This document shows, piece after piece, positions 29,549-39,009 of a stretch of DNA of 64,000 bases. A program made the translations under genes and the position numbers. Under the pieces are notes generated by a model. The model made no database searches. It was not told the origin of the DNA and saw nothing but the letters and a program-made list of their open reading frames with translations. Position 1 is the first letter of the stretch. The number at the start of each line of letters is the position of its first letter. Source of the DNA: Qipengyuania flava (lineage in GTDB: Bacteria > Pseudomonadota > Alphaproteobacteria > Sphingomonadales > Sphingomonadaceae); the NCBI RefSeq assembly GCF_019448255.1, contig NZ_CP080410.1:1984001-2048000 (forward strand), read 5' to 3'.

Positions 29549-30796
29549 ATGGCCGATACGAACCTCATGAGCATCCCCGGGCAGGTGGACCCGGTCCCCG
29601 TGGCGCGTGACATCACGCCGCGCGAAGACGGCCGCATCGATCTGATCGGCCTGCCGAAAGAGCGCATTCGCGAACTGTTCGCCGAGGCGGGCCTCGACGC
29701 GAAACAGGCCAAGCTGCGCTCGAAGCAGGTGTTCCACTGGCTCTACCACCGCGGCGTCACCGATTTCGAAGCGATGACCGACATCGCCAAGACGATGCGC
29801 CCTTGGCTCGCCGAACGCTTCGTGATCGGCCGACCCGAAGTGGTCGAAGCCCAGCATTCGACCGACGGCACGCGCAAGTGGCTGCTGAAGACTGCCGACG
29901 GGCACGAGTTCGAGATGGTCTTCATCCCCGATGCCGACCGCGGCACTCTGTGCGTCTCTTCGCAGGTCGGCTGCACATTGAATTGCCGTTTCTGCCACAC
30001 CGGCACGATGAAGCTGGTGCGTAACCTGACGCCGGGCGAAATTGTCGGCCAGGTCATGCTCGCGCGCGATGCGCTGGGCGAATGGCCCAAGGGTTCGATG
30101 GCCGGCCTCGACGATGCCGAGGATGAGGGCCACTACACCTCGGACGGGCGCCTCCTCACCAACATCGTCATGATGGGCATGGGCGAGCCGCTCTACAATT
30201 TCGACAACGTCAAGGGCGCGCTGAAGCTGGTCATGGACGGCGACGGCCTTGCCCTGTCGAAGCGCCGCATCACGCTCTCGACCAGCGGCGTCGTTCCGAT
30301 GATGGACCGCTGCGGCGAGGAAATCGGCGTGAACTTGGCCGTCTCGCTCCACGCGGTGACCAAGGAAATCCGCGACGAAATCGTCCCGCTCAACAAGAAA
30401 TACGGCATCGAGGAACTGCTCGAAGCCTGCGCCGCCTATCCCGGCGCCAGCAACGCGCGCCGCATCACCTTTGAGTATGTCATGCTCAAGGACAAGAACG
30501 ATACCGACGAGCACGCGCGCGAGCTGGTCCGCCTGCTCAAGCACTACAAGCTGCCCGCCAAGGTGAACCTCATCCCGTTCAACCCCTGGCCCGGCGCTGC
30601 CTATGACACCTCGACGCCGGAACGTGTGAAGCGCTTCTCCGACATCGTGTTCGAAGGCGGCATTTCCGCCCCCGTGCGCACCCCGCGTGGGCGAGACATC
30701 GATGCGGCCTGCGGCCAGCTGAAGACGGCAGCTGAAAAGAAAAGCCGCGCCCAACGCGACCGGGAAGCGGCAGAAGCCGCAGCCGCCGAAGCGTGA
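29549..30796 (+). CDS. rlmN: dual-specificity 23S rRNA/tRNA adenine-C2 methyltransferase RlmN
   Basis: A 415-aa radical SAM enzyme that methylates 23S rRNA A2503 and certain tRNAs. The 4Fe-4S motif is Cys142-x3-Cys146-x2-Cys149 ([12 protein letters not shown]). The conserved [12 protein letters not shown] and STSGVVP motifs are present, and the C-terminal resolving Cys is about residue 388 (DIDAACGQL). The Ala/Glu-rich tail after it is a non-conserved extension. Its stop overlaps the following methyltransferase start by four bases (GTGA). Confidence 0.97.
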   Translation: MADTNLMSIPGQVDPVPVARDITPREDGRIDLIGLPKERIRELFAEAGLDAKQAKLRSKQVFHWLYHRGVTDFEAMTDIAKTMRPWLAERFVIGRPEVVEAQHSTDGTRKWLLKTADGHEFEMVFIPDADRGTLCVSSQVGCTLNCRFCHTGTMKLVRNLTPGEIVGQVMLARDALGEWPKGSMAGLDDAEDEGHYTSDGRLLTNIVMMGMGEPLYNFDNVKGALKLVMDGDGLALSKRRITLSTSGVVPMMDRCGEEIGVNLAVSLHAVTKEIRDEIVPLNKKYGIEELLEACAAYPGASNARRITFEYVMLKDKNDTDEHARELVRLLKHYKLPAKVNLIPFNPWPGAAYDTSTPERVKRFSDIVFEGGISAPVRTPRGRDIDAACGQLKTAAEKKSRAQRDREAAEAAAAEA

Positions 30797-31392
30797 GCGC
30801 CGATCTGGCGACGATTGCCTATTACGAGGCAAACGCGCCGCGCTACACGCTGAGCTTCGGGCAAGCGCCCAGTCGCCATCTCGATGCCTTCCTCGACCGG
30901 CTGGAACCGGGCGCGCGCGTCCTCGAGATCGGCTGCGGCGGGGGACGCGATTCAGCCCGCATCCTCGAACGCGGCTTCGACCTCGATGCCACCGATGGCA
31001 CGCCGGCGATGGTGCGCAAGGCGAACGAGCGCTTCGATGTGGGAGCGCGTGTGATGCGTTTTGACGAGATCGAAGCGGTCGAGGCCTACGACGCGATCTG
31101 GGCCCACGCCTGCCTGTTGCACGCCGCACGCGCGGACCTGCCGGGCATTCTGGACAGCCTCCTGACAGCGCTGCGCCCGGGTGGCTGGCACTTTGCGAAC
31201 TACAAGCTCGGCACGGGCGAAGGGCGCGATCCGCTCGGCCGCCTGACCAACCTGCCGGACGAGGCCTGGCTGGAGCGCGCCTATCGCACTGCGGGCTTCA
31301 CCGTGGTCGAGACGGAGCGCTATGCCGGCAAGGGCGCCGACGGCGTCCAGCGCGACTGGCTCGCCCTCACCTGCCGAAAGGACCAGCCTTGA
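30793..31392 (+). CDS. class I SAM-dependent methyltransferase
   Basis: A 199-aa small methyltransferase with motif [18 protein letters not shown] (about 38-54) and a following acidic strand ([17 protein letters not shown]). It starts with GTG in a GTGA overlap with rlmN and ends in a TTGA overlap with the MOSC gene, giving a tight three-gene operon. The substrate is unknown. Confidence 0.87.
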   Translation: MSADLATIAYYEANAPRYTLSFGQAPSRHLDAFLDRLEPGARVLEIGCGGGRDSARILERGFDLDATDGTPAMVRKANERFDVGARVMRFDEIEAVEAYDAIWAHACLLHAARADLPGILDSLLTALRPGGWHFANYKLGTGEGRDPLGRLTNLPDEAWLERAYRTAGFTVVETERYAGKGADGVQRDWLALTCRKDQP

Positions 31393-32036
31393 CCATCCGT
31401 GTGACCGCCCTGTCCGTTGGCCTGCCCAAGCCGTTCAACGGCGTTGAACTCAGCGCGATCGACAAGCATCCGGTCGAGGGACCGGTCATGATCCGCAGCT
31501 TCGGTCTCGAAGGCGACATGGTGGCCGATACCAAGCACCATGGCGGTCCCGACTTGGCCGTGCACCACTATTCGCACGATCACTACGCGGGCTGGAATGA
31601 CTGGCTGGGTGGCCATGAACTGCTCGCCCGCCCATCGGCCTTCGGGGAGAATATCAACGCCGGCGGATTGGCCGAAACGCAGGTCTTCATCGGAGATCGC
31701 TTTCGTCTGGGCGGCGCACTGCTGGCAGTCAGCCAGCCGCGCCAGCCCTGCTGGAAGATCGAGCACCGTTTTGATCGCAAGGGCATGGTGGCGCGTATCG
31801 TCAAGGAGCACATCTGCGGCTGGTACTACCGCGTGCTCGAAGAAGGCGAGGCCGAGGCCGGCGATACGCTGGAACGAGTAGAGGCCGGTGCTTCCGAGTG
31901 GAGCGTCGCCCGCCTGTTTGCCAAGCTCTACGACCCCGCGCACAAACCGACTCGCGACGAGTTGGAGGCCATCGCACAGCTCGAGCCCCTGTCGGCTTAC
32001 CTGCGCGAACGGGCACAGCAGGCGCTCGACCGGTAA
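31389..32036 (+). CDS. MOSC domain-containing protein (YiiM-like)
   Basis: A 215-aa protein with the MOSC fold seen in molybdenum cofactor sulfurase C-termini and YiiM. Family landmarks are GDMVADTKHHGGPDLAVHHY, FGENI, and the conserved Cys in QPRQPCWKIEHRF that would carry sulfur or coordinate molybdenum. The likely role is reduction of N-hydroxylated compounds or sulfur transfer, inferred from family. The start is TTG in a four-base overlap with the methyltransferase. Confidence 0.9.
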   Translation: MTIRVTALSVGLPKPFNGVELSAIDKHPVEGPVMIRSFGLEGDMVADTKHHGGPDLAVHHYSHDHYAGWNDWLGGHELLARPSAFGENINAGGLAETQVFIGDRFRLGGALLAVSQPRQPCWKIEHRFDRKGMVARIVKEHICGWYYRVLEEGEAEAGDTLERVEAGASEWSVARLFAKLYDPAHKPTRDELEAIAQLEPLSAYLRERAQQALDR

Positions 32037-32168
32037 CGGTTCATCGCCTCAGCCGGGTCGGCTCGGCGCGAAATACGGATTAACGCTGCGTGTTCATCTG
32101 AGGTTGTGGACCTGCAGCCAAAGCTCGCCGTTGTTGAGCCAGACACTTCCGAAAACAAGGCAAATACA

Positions 32169-32555
32169 ATGAAGAAACTCAGCCTCGCCATCGCCGCCGG
32201 AACGCTTGCGATCACCGGCATTGGCACCTCTGCCCCGGCCGCAGCCGATCCGCCAAGCTGGGCCCCTGCCCACGGCAAGCGAGCCAAGGACCGCGCGGTC
32301 TATGACAGCCGCGGCTATTATGTGAACCCGCGCCGGATCACCCGTGCTGACCGCATGTGGCGCGGAAATGACGGACGCTACTACTGCCGCCGCGACAACG
32401 GCACGACCGGCCTCGTGATCGGCGCGGGAGTCGGCGCGCTGGCAGGCCATGAGCTGGCCGGTCGCGGCGACAAGACGCTTGGCGCCATCCTCGGCGGAGC
32501 AGTGGGCGCGATTGTCGGCCGCGAGATCGACCGTGGCAGCCTGAGCTGCCGCTAA
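32169..32555 (+). CDS. glycine-zipper 2TM-domain envelope protein
   Basis: A 128-aa protein with a signal peptide (LAIAAGTLAITGIGTSAPAAA). A basic Tyr/Arg-rich middle (RYYCRRDNG) follows, then a C-terminal glycine zipper (GLVIGAGVGALAGHELAGRG, GAILGGAVGAIVGREID) typical of outer-membrane 2TM proteins. It probably associates with the cell envelope; function unknown. It ends 31 bp before a strong terminator, so it is likely monocistronic. Confidence 0.85.
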   Translation: MKKLSLAIAAGTLAITGIGTSAPAAADPPSWAPAHGKRAKDRAVYDSRGYYVNPRRITRADRMWRGNDGRYYCRRDNGTTGLVIGAGVGALAGHELAGRGDKTLGAILGGAVGAIVGREIDRGSLSCR

Positions 32556-32585
32556 TCCCTTCCCGACCCTCGAAGTCGGATACCA

Positions 32586-32622
32586 GGCGCGTCGTCACCC
32601 TCCCCTCAGGTGACGGCGCGCC
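32586..32622 (+). terminator. intrinsic terminator after glycine-zipper gene
   Basis: A 14-bp stem (32586-32599 with 32609-32622) with one wobble pair and a 9-base loop, followed by TTTCCATT. Confidence 0.85.
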
Positions 32623-32658
32623 TTTCCATTGGCGGCGCGCGCGTTATGGTCGCGGTCC

Positions 32659-33429
32659 ATGACCGCCGATCTCCCAGCCGTGCTCGTGACAGGCGGTGCC
32701 AAACGCCTCGGGGCAGCCATCACCCGCCGGTTCGCCGAAGCCGGCTGGCATGTTGTCATCCATTACCGTACCTCGTCCGATGCAGCCGAGCGCCTTGCCG
32801 CCGAACTGCCCTCGGCCGAGCTTTACCAATGCGACCTGGCGGACGAAGACGCCGCGATCGCGATGGTCGAAACGCTCGCATCGCGGCTCGGCAACTGGCA
32901 GGCCTTGATCAACTGCGCCGCCATATTCGACCCGGACGATGTAACCGGACTCGATCCCGTTACGAACAAACGGGCAATGCAGATCAACGCCCGTACTCCT
33001 ACGCGCATGGCGCAAACCTATCTCGCCAAGGCAAAGGCCGTCGGCGGGCGGCGCGTGATCCATTTCACGGACCAGAAGCTCGCCAATCCCAATCCGGACT
33101 TCTTCAGCTACACGATGAGCAAGCACGCGCTGGCCTCGACGGTGGAGATGCTGGCAATGGGAGCCGCGAAGGCGGACGACCGCGTCTACGCCCTCGCCCC
33201 GGGAGCGATCCTCGCAAGCCACGACCAGAGCGAGGAAGAGACCGAGGTGTCACACCGCCTCAACCTCCTCGGCCGCAAGACCGGGCCCGATGAGATCGCC
33301 GAGGCCGCGCTGTTCCTCGCGCAGGGGCACCTTGCGAGCGGACAGACGCTCTTCGTCGACAGCGGCCAGCACCTGCTGGATCAGCCGCGCGACGTGATCT
33401 ACCTTGCGCGAGAGGGGGAAACCGCATGA
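32659..33429 (+). CDS. SDR family oxidoreductase (pteridine reductase/FolM-like)
   Basis: A 256-aa classical short-chain dehydrogenase. The cofactor loop is TGGAKRLGAAI (about 11-21), with an Arg in IHYRTS suggesting NADPH preference. The catalytic YxxxK is in FFSYTMSKHA. The TGGAKRLG variant of the glycine loop is common in FolM and pteridine reductases. It overlaps the next gene by four bases (ATGA), forming an operon with a cytochrome b and a molybdoenzyme. Pterin involvement would fit that context but is inference. Confidence 0.87.
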   Translation: MTADLPAVLVTGGAKRLGAAITRRFAEAGWHVVIHYRTSSDAAERLAAELPSAELYQCDLADEDAAIAMVETLASRLGNWQALINCAAIFDPDDVTGLDPVTNKRAMQINARTPTRMAQTYLAKAKAVGGRRVIHFTDQKLANPNPDFFSYTMSKHALASTVEMLAMGAAKADDRVYALAPGAILASHDQSEEETEVSHRLNLLGRKTGPDEIAEAALFLAQGHLASGQTLFVDSGQHLLDQPRDVIYLAREGETA

Positions 33430-34091
33430 AACGTCACGCCCTGACCACGCGTCTCTGGCACTGGATCAACCTAGTCTGCGTCGTCGTTCTGTTCATGTCG
33501 GGGCTGACCATCTCCAACGCGCACCGCCTCCTGTACTGGGGCGATTGGGGTTTCTCTCGGGCGCAGGCGTGGCTGGAAGTGCCGCGCTTTCCCGATTGGA
33601 TGACGATTCCCGGCTACTACAGCCTCGCCGTAGCGCGCGACTGGCACATCCTGATGGCCTGGCCCTTCGCGCTCGGCCTCCTTTTCATGTGGGTCGCCAT
33701 GCTCGCCAACCGCCACTTCAAGCGCGACATCGCGACCAGCGGTTCCGAATGGCGCCCCGCCGCAATCTGGAACGACATCGTCCAGCACCTCAAGCTCAAT
33801 TTCGAGCACGAAGGCAGCAAGTACAATTTCCTGCAGAAGCTCGCCTATGGCCTTGTCCTTGGCGTCTTCCTCCCGATGATGGTTTTCACCGGCATCGCCA
33901 TCAGTCCCGGGATGGAGCCGACCTTCAGCTGGCTGGTCGAGATCCTCGGCGGCAGGCAATCGGCGCGCAGCCTGCATTTCATCTTCGCGTTCCTGATCGC
34001 CGGCTTCTTCGTGGTGCACCTGGCGCTCGTTATTCTGGCAGGGCCCATCCACCAGATCCGCGACATGATCACGGGAGGAAAGCAGCCATGA
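33426..34091 (+). CDS. cytochrome b/b6-type membrane subunit
   Basis: A 221-aa integral membrane protein with four to five helices of the Ni-hydrogenase/thiosulfate reductase cytochrome b family. Candidate haem-ligand histidines include His12 (RLWHWIN) and the His residues of ARDWHIL and FFVVHLAL. It sits between the SDR and Mo-enzyme genes with ATGA overlaps on both sides, so it probably passes electrons between the quinone pool and the periplasmic molybdoenzyme. Confidence 0.9.
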   Translation: MKRHALTTRLWHWINLVCVVVLFMSGLTISNAHRLLYWGDWGFSRAQAWLEVPRFPDWMTIPGYYSLAVARDWHILMAWPFALGLLFMWVAMLANRHFKRDIATSGSEWRPAAIWNDIVQHLKLNFEHEGSKYNFLQKLAYGLVLGVFLPMMVFTGIAISPGMEPTFSWLVEILGGRQSARSLHFIFAFLIAGFFVVHLALVILAGPIHQIRDMITGGKQP

Positions 34092-34828
34092 AACGCCGGA
34101 ATTTCCTGGTCGCCGCAGGCGCGGCCTTCGTCGCCGGATGCAACCGCATTGCCGAAACCGATGCCGGCAAATCGCTGCTCGGTGCGGCCGAAGGCTGGCA
34201 CAAGAGCGCGCACCGCCTGCTGACAAATCGCGAGGCGCTTGCCCCGGAGTATCCGCGCAGCGCAATCTCGCCCTTCTTCCGCGGCAACGGATCGACTGAC
34301 CCGCAGAACGGCGACTACCCGCGCCATGTCGAGGAAGGCTTCGCCAACTGGCGTCTTGAAGTCGGCGGACTCGTCGAAACGCCGCTCAGCCTGACACTCG
34401 ACAACCTGAAGGCCTTGCCACAGCGCACCCAGATCACGCGCCACGACTGCGTGGAAGGATGGAGCGCGATCGGCGAATGGACCGGCCCGCAGCTCTCGCT
34501 CCTGCTCGAAGCGGCGGGCCTGCGCGAGGATGCTAAGTTCATCGTCTTCCGCTGCGCCGACAATCTCAACGGCCAGGACTATTACGAAAGTGTCGACCTG
34601 ATCGATGCCTTCCATCCGCAGACGATCATCGCCCACAGCCTCAACGGCGAGCCCCTGCCCGTGCGCAATGGCGCGCCGCTGCGCATGCGGATCGAGCGCC
34701 AGCTCGGCTACAAGCAAGCGAAGTACCTGACCGCGATCGAGGCCGTGGCGAGCCTTGAGGACATCGCCGGGGGCCAGGGCGGCTATTGGGAGGATCGGGC
34801 CGGATACCAGTGGTACGCCGGCATCTGA
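34088..34828 (+). CDS. molybdopterin-dependent oxidoreductase, sulfite oxidase/YedY type
   Basis: A 246-aa protein with an Oxidored_molyb domain. The Mo-ligand is Cys121 in ITRHDCVEGWSAIGEWTG. The N-terminus has both a twin-arginine-like KRRNFL and a lipobox ending at Cys18 (FVAGC), suggesting Tat export and lipid anchoring. It is shorter than MsrP/YedY and paired with a b-type cytochrome rather than MsrQ, so it is probably a different sulfite- or sulfoxide-type enzyme. The start overlaps the cytochrome gene by four bases. Confidence 0.9.
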   Translation: MKRRNFLVAAGAAFVAGCNRIAETDAGKSLLGAAEGWHKSAHRLLTNREALAPEYPRSAISPFFRGNGSTDPQNGDYPRHVEEGFANWRLEVGGLVETPLSLTLDNLKALPQRTQITRHDCVEGWSAIGEWTGPQLSLLLEAAGLREDAKFIVFRCADNLNGQDYYESVDLIDAFHPQTIIAHSLNGEPLPVRNGAPLRMRIERQLGYKQAKYLTAIEAVASLEDIAGGQGGYWEDRAGYQWYAGI

Positions 34829-35266
34829 TCATTCCGGATAGCGCCGGTTCATTTCGTCCCAGTCGTTGCGGAGCATCTCTTCGAGCACTTCGAGGTCGAT
34901 GTCCGCCAGCTTGTTGACGTAGACGCAGCTCTTGCCGCGCGAATGCTTGCCGAGGCGTTCCAGCATGGCGGCGTGTTTCTCGCCCGTTTCCGGGTCGCAA
35001 TAGCCGCCCATCAGGTAGAGCGAATGCTTGGCCTTGCGCGGACTGAAGCCGGTCCGCATCCAGTGAACGTCGCGCCCGCTTGCATAGGTGGTGCGATAGG
35101 ATCCGTAGCCGATGATGCTCGGCCCCCACATCCGCGGCATTTCCCCGGTCACCTTGCGAAAGAGCGCGTCGAGCACCTTGGCCTCCTCGCGCTTGCGCTC
35201 CGGTTCGACCGCCGCAAGGAAATCCGCCGGATCGACATCGGTCACCTGGGTTTTCGCTTCGGCCAC
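34829..35266 (-). CDS. DUF1801 domain-containing protein
   Basis: A 145-aa cytoplasmic protein with the DUF1801 pattern: GPSIIGYGSYRTTYASGR, HSLYLMGGY, and GKSCVYVNKLADIDLEVL. No function is established for the family. Its stop is immediately next to the stop of the molybdoenzyme gene (TGATCA junction), so the two genes are convergent with no spacer. Confidence 0.88.
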   Translation of the reverse strand: MAEAKTQVTDVDPADFLAAVEPERKREEAKVLDALFRKVTGEMPRMWGPSIIGYGSYRTTYASGRDVHWMRTGFSPRKAKHSLYLMGGYCDPETGEKHAAMLERLGKHSRGKSCVYVNKLADIDLEVLEEMLRNDWDEMNRRYPE

Positions 35267-35350
35267 AACGCGTTGCCTCCCACCATTTGACTTGCGCTGC
35301 AGTGTGCCACACTCTGCACATCAGGGGAAATCCAGGGGAGAGAAGCGCCG

Positions 35351-36646
35351 ATGTGGCTGCTCGACAAATTTCTGAAAACCGCAATCAAGCGCGGCCATAT
35401 GAAGGTCACCGACTACGACGGGAAGGCCTATGAATACGGCGCGCCGGAGGACGGGCAGGCGCCCCTGCATATCCGCCTGACGAACAAGAAGGCCGCCAAG
35501 CATATCGCACGCTATCCGCAGGTCGGTGCGGGCGAGGCCTATATGTGGGGCTGGCTGGAAGTCGACGAGCCGCACGACATCCGCGACCTCATCCTATTCG
35601 TGACCATGAACGCCAAGCGCGAGGCCGGTGCATCGCTGAAAGCCAAGGGTCCGCTGCGCAAGGCAGCCCAGAAGCTTCTGGCGAAGGCCGACAGCGTGAA
35701 CCTGAGGACCAAGGCGCGCAAGAACGCCGAGCACACCTACAACCTCACTCGCGAGCTGTACGAACGCTTCCTCGACGAGGATCGCCAGTACACCATGGCC
35801 TATTACCGCGAGGATCCGGACAACACCTCGCTCGAGAAGGCGCAGCTCGACAAGAAGGCGCATCTTGCCGCCAAGATGTTTATCCAGCCCGGGCAGCGCA
35901 TCCTCGATATCGGCTGCGGCTGGGGTGGTTTCGCGCTCTACCTTGCGCGCCATTACGATGTCGAAGTGATGGGTGTCGCCCTCGCCCCCGACCAGATCGC
36001 CTTCTGCAAGGAACGCGCCGAGGAAGCAGGGGTCGCCGACAAGGTGACTTTCGAGCTGATGGATTACCGGGACGTGCAAGGGTCTTTCGACCGCATCAGT
36101 TCGGTCGGCCTGCTCGAACATGTCGGCACTCCGCACTACCCCCAGTTCTACGAACACACCGCGCGGCTGCTGACGCCCAAGGGCGTGATGATCAGCCACT
36201 GCTGCGGCCGCGCAAAGGGCCCGGGGATGACCGACGCCTGGACCCGCAAGTACATTTTCCCGGGCGGCTACATTCCCGCCCTGTCCGAGCTTGTGACGCA
36301 GAGCGAGAAGTTCGGCTGGCAGGTGATGGACGTCGAAGCCATGCGCTTCCACTACAGCCACACGCTGGAGGAATGGTACAAGCGCACCGTCCTCCACCGC
36401 GAGAAGATCGTCGAGCTTTATGACGAGCGCTTCTATCGCATGTGGCTCTACTACCTCGCCGGCGCGGAGCAGAGCTTCCGCCACGGGAACATGGTCAACT
36501 GGCAAATCCAGTATGTGAAGGACCGCGAGGCAATCCCCATGACGCGCGAATACATGGAGGCCGAAAGCGCCCGCCTGCGCGCGGCGGACGAGGGCAACGT
36601 TCCGACCTGGCATCTCGACCCGGCGCTGAAGGAAGCCGCGGAGTAG
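35351..36646 (+). CDS. cyclopropane-fatty-acyl-phospholipid synthase family protein
   Basis: A 431-aa SAM enzyme. An N-terminal lipid-binding region is followed by a methyltransferase core with motif I LDIGCGWGGFALYLA (185-199) and the family motifs VGLLEHVG and KYIFPGGYIPAL. It would methylenate unsaturated phospholipid acyl chains, or methylate a related lipid, at the inner membrane. The C-terminal HYSHTLEEWYKR motif is also typical. Confidence 0.93.
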   Translation: MWLLDKFLKTAIKRGHMKVTDYDGKAYEYGAPEDGQAPLHIRLTNKKAAKHIARYPQVGAGEAYMWGWLEVDEPHDIRDLILFVTMNAKREAGASLKAKGPLRKAAQKLLAKADSVNLRTKARKNAEHTYNLTRELYERFLDEDRQYTMAYYREDPDNTSLEKAQLDKKAHLAAKMFIQPGQRILDIGCGWGGFALYLARHYDVEVMGVALAPDQIAFCKERAEEAGVADKVTFELMDYRDVQGSFDRISSVGLLEHVGTPHYPQFYEHTARLLTPKGVMISHCCGRAKGPGMTDAWTRKYIFPGGYIPALSELVTQSEKFGWQVMDVEAMRFHYSHTLEEWYKRTVLHREKIVELYDERFYRMWLYYLAGAEQSFRHGNMVNWQIQYVKDREAIPMTREYMEAESARLRAADEGNVPTWHLDPALKEAAE

Positions 36647-36724
36647 GGCCGCGCCGACCTCTGTCCGATCGGATTGAAAATCGGGCGTTTCACCCCATAT
36701 TCCGGGATGAAAGGAAGGTTGGAA

Positions 36725-36988
36725 ATGGCCGGTGGATGGGCGCGCGATGGCGCGGTTCAGGATCAGATCGACGACACCGTGTCCGACGCGGTCAGCGCGG
36801 CTCGCGCCCGCCTTCCCATGGGCGAAAGCGAGACCTGGTGCGTGGAGTGCGGCGAGGAAATTCCCGAGAAACGCCGCGCGGCGCTCCCAGGGGTGAAGCG
36901 CTGCGTCGAATGCCAGTCCGGCCAGGATTCTGCCGTCCGCAGCGCCGGCATCAACCGGCGCGGGAGTAAGGACAGCCAGCTCCGCTAA
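36725..36988 (+). CDS. DksA/TraR family C4 zinc-finger protein
   Basis: An 87-aa small regulator with a C4 zinc finger (CVECGEEIP...CVECQ) of the DksA/TraR type. It lacks the long coiled coil of full-length DksA, so it matches the short YbiI-like group. AAGGAAGG at 36711-36718 supports the ATG at 36725. It may bind the RNA polymerase secondary channel, but that is inferred from family. Confidence 0.88.
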   Translation: MAGGWARDGAVQDQIDDTVSDAVSAARARLPMGESETWCVECGEEIPEKRRAALPGVKRCVECQSGQDSAVRSAGINRRGSKDSQLR

Positions 36989-37102
36989 CAGCTGCGAAGC
37001 CATCCCGGCGCGAGCGAAACTTCGCTCACGCCAAGCGTGAATCGATTGCAAGCCAACCCCCTCCCCTGCTAGCGGCGCGCCCGTAACAGCAAGGTGCTCC
37101 CA

Positions 37103-38317
37103 ATGTCCGATATCAAACGCGTCGTCCTCGCCTATTCCGGCGGTCTCGATACTTCCGTCATTGCGAAATGGCTGGAAGTCGAGCGAGGGCTCGAGGTGGT
37201 GACTTTCACCGCCGATCTCGGACAGGGCGAGGAAATCGAACCGGCGCGCGAGAAGGCCCGCGCCATGGGCATTCCCGACAAGCACATCTTCATCGAAGAT
37301 TTGCGCGAGGAATTCGTGCGCGATTTCGTGTTCCCGATGATGCGCGCCAACGCCCGTTATGAAGGCGACTATTTGCTCGGCACCAGCATCGCGCGCCCGC
37401 TGATCTCCAAGCGCCTCGTCGAAATCGCGCACGAAACCGGCGCCGACGCCATCGCCCATGGCGCGACCGGCAAGGGCAACGACCAGGTGCGTTTTGAGCT
37501 GTCGGCCTACGCGCTCGATCCGGACATCAAGGTCATCGCCCCCTGGCGCGAATGGGACCTCACCAGCCGCACCGCGCTGATCGCCTGGGCCGAGGCGCAC
37601 CAGATCGCGGTGCCAAAGGACAAGCGCGGCGAGAGCCCCTTCTCGACCGATGCGAACCTCCTCCACACCTCGTCCGAGGGCAAGGTGCTCGAGGACCCGT
37701 GGGAAGAGACGCCGGACTACGTCTATTCGCGCACGGACCATCCGGAAGACGCGCCCGACACGCCCGAATACATCACGATCGATTTCGAGAAGGGTGACGG
37801 CGTCGCGCTCAATGGCGAAGCGATGAGCCCGGCTACGCTGCTGACCGCGCTCAACGATCTCGGCCGCAAGCACGGCATCGGCCGGCTCGACCTGGTCGAG
37901 AACCGTTTCGTCGGCATGAAGAGCCGTGGCATGTACGAGACGCCCGGCGGCGAGATCTATGCGCGCGCCCACCGCGGCATCGAGCAGATCACGCTTGATC
38001 GCGGCGCGGCACACCTCAAAGACGAGCTCATGCCGCGCTACGCCGAACTGGTGTACAACGGCCTGTGGTTCAGCCCCGAGCGCGAGATGCTGCAGGCTGC
38101 AATCGACCTCAGCCAGGAAAAAGTGGCCGGGACCGTCCGGCTCAAGCTCTACAAGGGCAACGCGATGGTCGTTGGCCGCAAGTCGGACGCCTCGCTCTAC
38201 TCCGAAGCGCATGTGACCTTCGAAGATGACGCCGGGGCTTACGACCAGAAGGACGCGGAAGGCTTTATCAAGCTGAACGCGCTGCGCCTGCGCCTGCTCG
38301 CCAAGCGCGACCGTTAG
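37103..38317 (+). CDS. argG: argininosuccinate synthase
   Basis: A 404-aa enzyme of arginine synthesis that joins citrulline and aspartate using ATP. The PP-loop is [10 protein letters not shown] (about 10-19). Further landmarks are [17 protein letters not shown] and [19 protein letters not shown] three codons upstream (37094) is an alternative start, but [14 protein letters not shown] is the family start. Confidence 0.98.
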   Translation: MSDIKRVVLAYSGGLDTSVIAKWLEVERGLEVVTFTADLGQGEEIEPAREKARAMGIPDKHIFIEDLREEFVRDFVFPMMRANARYEGDYLLGTSIARPLISKRLVEIAHETGADAIAHGATGKGNDQVRFELSAYALDPDIKVIAPWREWDLTSRTALIAWAEAHQIAVPKDKRGESPFSTDANLLHTSSEGKVLEDPWEETPDYVYSRTDHPEDAPDTPEYITIDFEKGDGVALNGEAMSPATLLTALNDLGRKHGIGRLDLVENRFVGMKSRGMYETPGGEIYARAHRGIEQITLDRGAAHLKDELMPRYAELVYNGLWFSPEREMLQAAIDLSQEKVAGTVRLKLYKGNAMVVGRKSDASLYSEAHVTFEDDAGAYDQKDAEGFIKLNALRLRLLAKRDR

Positions 38318-38346
38318 TTGCGCTGCAACACGGTTGTGCGGCGCAA
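38318..38346 (+). terminator. hairpin directly after argG stop
   Basis: A 10-bp stem (38318-38327 with 38337-38346, one wobble) and a 9-base loop begin at the base after the argG stop. It is followed by TATTG rather than a T run, so it may be a weak terminator or an mRNA 3'-end stabiliser. Confidence 0.45.
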
Positions 38347-38569
38347 TATTGCGTCGCCGGCGTGACGATCGTTACAAATTTGCGACGAGCGGTTGAGTTA
38401 TCCACCGCACTCCACAAGCGATTCTGCGGAAAGTGGATAACTGCGGCCTTGCCAGCTTGCCGAATCGTCCGATCAGGGGCAGCTTCAAGTCATCGGAACG
38501 GCGAAGGACTTCCACCGGATCGACGGCTTAACGGCCTGAAATCTAGGAGAAATTCCAGACCGGAAAGAC

Positions 38570-38656
38570 ATGGAAGAAGCTGTCCATGTGTTTCTTGAGA
38601 CCGAGATGCGGGAGGCTTCGGCCAAGCGCAAGGAGGTCGATGACGGGAACGCTTAG
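38570..38656 (+). CDS. possible 28-codon small ORF
   Basis: An ATG-to-TAG frame encoding a charged 28-aa peptide (MEEAVHVFLETEMREA...). A weak GGAAAG lies 3-8 bases upstream. The start codon sits inside a perfect 7-bp hairpin (38568-38589), so the frame may be incidental to an RNA structure or a regulated leader peptide. Confidence 0.15.
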   Translation: MEEAVHVFLETEMREASAKRKEVDDGNA

Positions 38657-38985
38657 GTCTTCATTCATGGATCGAGCCAACCCGGCTCGGATGCCGAAGG
38701 AGGCGTCGAAGGAAGGTCTTCGGACCGGACAGCGATGCAACCGCTTGAGGCAACCGGCCACTAACGGAAGGCACGATCGCGGAGCCGCCTGTTGAAGGTT
38801 GGTCTGGGACAGAAGCGAGGGTTTCACGACCTGGCGCACTTGACCGGATCAGGTGGAGGGCGGAGCCGGATGCCGGTGCGAGCGCCGGTGACAGACCCGG
38901 ACGCGGTGTCTTCGGACGCAGCGAAAGGGAAAAGCATCGGATGCCAAGTTCCTGCCTTCGGGCAAGACCACGCATCGGTGAGAGT

Positions 38986-39009
38986 GGGGTCGGCAGCGAT
39001 GCCGGCCCC
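38986..39009 (+). terminator. terminator-like hairpin closing the argG-rlpA gap
   Basis: A 9-bp stem GGGGTCGGC/GCCGGCCCC (one wobble) with loop AGCGAT, followed by ATTTGCTTTGG. It points to a plus-strand transcript ending here, 165 bp before rlpA. Confidence 0.6.

Noticed and set aside
38397-38441. Chromosomal replication origin
   Set aside because: Only two DnaA-like boxes, no AT-rich unwinding region or neighbouring dnaA, parA or hemE-type genes.
38543-38839. 98-aa minus-strand frame in the argG-rlpA gap
   Set aside because: No ribosome binding site, no family resemblance, and it runs opposite to the UUCG hairpins; judged incidental.
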